This document shows, piece after piece, positions 31,966 to 34,001 of a stretch of DNA of 34,001 bases. The DNA comes from Tieghemiomyces parasiticus (lineage: Eukaryota > Kickxellomycota > Dimargaritomycetes > Dimargaritales > Dimargaritaceae): positions 1-34,001 of the forward strand of contig JANBPT010000481.1 in the NCBI GenBank assembly GCA_027575765.1, in the 5' to 3' direction. Every line of letters starts with the position of its first letter. Positions within the stretch are counted from its first letter, which is position 1. The notes beneath the pieces were generated by a model. That model made no database searches. It saw only the letters and a program-made list of their open reading frames with translations, and was not told the origin of the DNA. The translations under genes and the position numbers were made by a program.

Positions 31966-33961
31966 GAAAGGCCACATACTCGCTGGGGGGCTCTGGGGCC
32001 GACCGCCTCCCCAGTACTCGACAGCGACGTGGGTTGCACGGTCTACCGCCGTCATTCCTGCTCTGCCTTCATTGCCCAGCAGCCCGGTCGGTTATGGGAC
32101 TTGTCCATTCCCACATTATTGTATTCCCGTCTAATAATAGCACTCAGTGCCCTTCGCTACCTGTTATTCGTCGTTCACATGGGCAAATAAAGAGGGAGGA
32201 GGCCGCGTGGACGGTTTATGCTTGGTATCGCCCTACCCTCCGTCCGCCCTAGCCAGCCGGCGGGCCTTGTTCTCGCCATCCTCCGATCACCTGGCATGAA
32301 GACACTACGCCTGGCTGACATGCCAAACAATTGAGAGATGTATCGGGGAGGGGATCCCGTGAGCTTTGGTAAGGATTTGTTTTTACGAGCCTATTTTTGG
32401 GCTGCATACGACCATGGGGTCGAACCGGTATGATGGAGCCACCATTGACAGTTTGTACTATCCTGGCGTATAAATAACCCCATCCCCATGGCGGGGGGGA
32501 GGCTAACGGTTAGGGTGACGGATCCAAAGTGATAAGCCCTAATGTCATGATATATCAAACAGTGTCGTCGGATTAGGGGCACTTAACACCTGACCATGGT
32601 CAACTGTAGCCCACCTCTGCTCCCTAAACATTCCGATGGTGCCCCTCTTACCAAACCCTAGGTGGTCACTCAGAGCGTGCTGAGGAGCCTGCTTGGGGCG
32701 GTGGCACCGTGGCCGTGTTGTCGTGGTACATTACTTACAAAGTCATAGGGGTCCACAGCCCAACCCACCAGTGCTCCACAATGCCCATCAGCGGGCGAGC
32801 ACCTCATCTGTCGGATAAGACTGTCATCGCGGGGCTTGCACTGATTAACTATATGGGCTCTGGCTGCTCTTACCAGGCAATTTAATCCCCCGGTCCATTC
32901 CGGTCCGGTTCAGTGGCCATCATATTGCAAGCCCCGATATTATGCTTATTAACATTCCTCTGGGAGGGGGCATGTAGCGAACAATATAGCCCCTTCTACC
33001 CCCTTCCCTCGCCTGGCCTGTGTAGGCGACATGTTCAGCTGGCTACGGTGTTAAAGTGCAGCCCGATTTTCGTCTATGCAATGCTCACTCAAATCCATCG
33101 ATCCATGGGCGCGGCCCTGTTCATCATCCTGTCAGTAGCCTGGCCGCGTTGGCAGGCCCGATCGTTAATACTACCACGCCCGTATCCCCGCTTATCAGCT
33201 TATGATGTGTGGAAATGGGGGTATTTAGTCGACTTGGCTGCATTATCACCTCCTCGCAACTCTCTTCCCCCTACACCCATGTCTTCATACAATGGAGAGC
33301 CAACCCGACCGACTCGGCAGATTGGAGGTCCGCAATGATAGGCAGGCGGGGGTGGGGGGTGAAAATCGGCTGGGAATGGAATACCGCTCGTTAAGCCAAT
33401 CACCGAAGGAACTTAACCACACATACTCTGGACGGCTCCACGCTAAAGTGACCACTCCAGCGCCGCTGAGCTAGCGACTCCTGTCATAATAATACCCCCT
33501 CCAGCAATCTAATAACCGCTCTGCTCCTTGTCCTTCCATCCCCTTATCTGCCCCCCCCTCCGCATTAACCGATCCAATGACAAGCAACGGACATCGAGCC
33601 CCAACCCAAGGCTGCGCAGCAGTCAAGGTCATTGGGCCCTTCCCTGAGCTGATAACGGTCCATCATCAGTATTCTATTACTAGCCCGTGAACTTCCGGAA
33701 TGTCGCCTGAAGGTGGGGGCAGGTAATCTAAACGTTGCCATTACGCAATTAAGTCGATTGGTCCCACCGCTGGCCTAATTACCAGGGTGGATGGTGAGTA
33801 TGAAGAAAGTTTTAGAGAACCAACGCTGTTGGCAGGAAAAAAGACTTATGAGGGTTCATCTGCATATTGAGGATAAGATGCAAAGTGATGGAAGCTTATC
33901 TTTCTTTTTGAAGGGGAAAGAGGAAAGGCCACAGGGTTATCCATGCGACTGCGCGTGGAGC

Positions 33962-34001
33962 GAGAGAGAGAGAGAGAGTGTGTGTGTGTGTGTGTGTGTG
34001 T
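33962..34001. repeat. Compound (GA)n-(GT)n microsatellite at the window edge
   Basis: Eight GA units (33962-33977) run directly into twelve GT units (33978-34001) that reach the last base, so the true length is unknown. Such compound dinucleotide repeats are typical slippage-prone loci. Confidence 0.95.

Larger units (their letters stand above)
29055..34001. other. 5-kb region upstream of the chitin synthase gene without a supported gene
   Basis: From 29055 to about 31260 the plus strand is visibly G/A-rich (sense C/T-rich for the chitin synthase), as in fungal promoters and leaders. From about 31300 onward the composition becomes mixed. The longest open frame is 141 codons at 32913-33338 on the plus strand, with a GTG start and no recognisable motif. 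Other frames are shorter. A 15-base inverted repeat lies at 31951 and GA/GT microsatellites at the right edge. No tRNA or rRNA passed inspection. Untranslated exons of the chitin synthase could lie here but cannot be demonstrated. Confidence 0.5.

Noticed and set aside
32404..32430. GCATACGACCAT resembling the 5' end of fungal 5S rRNA, and GGTTCGACCCC on the minus strand resembling a tRNA B box
   Set aside because: Sequence after the 12 bases does not follow 5S rRNA, and the flanks of the B-box match cannot form a five-pair T stem.
32913..33338. 141-codon plus-strand frame with hydrophobic stretches
   Set aside because: It starts with GTG, shows no motif or supporting splice or poly(A) signal, and such length is possible by chance in several kilobases of non-coding DNA.

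Overview
The window looks like nuclear DNA of a filamentous fungus. Genes are interrupted by short spliceosomal introns (mostly 128-206 nt, donors GTAAGT/GTGAGT/GTAAGA, CTAAC/CTAAT-type branch points), coding regions are GC-rich, intergenic DNA is less so, and one gene encodes a myosin-motor chitin synthase, a fungal hallmark. The divergence of the proteins from the best-known fungal versions suggests an early-diverging lineage, but that placement is a guess.

Layout, left to right. (1) 1-150: the last 49 codons of an unidentified plus-strand gene, with AATAAA just behind it. (2) 3777-8371 (+): a three-exon molybdenum hydroxylase of the xanthine dehydrogenase family, 1424 aa. Its architecture is intact, but several substrate-pocket and NAD-site residues differ from classical xanthine dehydrogenase. 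(3) 11153-9649 (-): an AAMP/Sqt1-type WD40 protein (ribosomal protein uL16 chaperone family), two exons. (4) 13347-11873 (-): the NC2-alpha (Bur6/DRAP1) transcription repressor subunit, four exons, with a long Pro/Gln/His/Tyr-rich tail. (5) 14562-16479 (+): a Rad60/Esc2/NIP45-type protein with two SUMO-like domains, three exons, divergent from NC2-alpha. (6) 18833-17586 (-): a single-pass membrane protein with a cytosolic C-terminal SH3 domain, one exon. (7) 29054-22410 (-): a class V-type chitin synthase with N-terminal myosin motor, cytochrome b5-like segment, GT2 catalytic core and C-terminal DEK_C domain, two exons, 1992 aa.

The genes do not form a pathway cluster. They are ordinary eukaryotic neighbours: purine or heterocycle oxidation, ribosome assembly, basal transcription, genome maintenance, membrane signalling and cell-wall synthesis. 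Two long stretches (151-3776 and 29055-34001) and one of 3.6 kb (18834-22409) have no gene I can support. The most interesting signal is the altered active site of the XDH-family enzyme. Next come the unusual tail of NC2-alpha, the very short ectodomain of the SH3 protein, and the long intron and pyrimidine-rich (sense-strand) flanks of the chitin synthase gene. I found no CRISPR array, insertion sequence, rRNA or tRNA. Repeats are limited to dinucleotide microsatellites and a few short palindromes.
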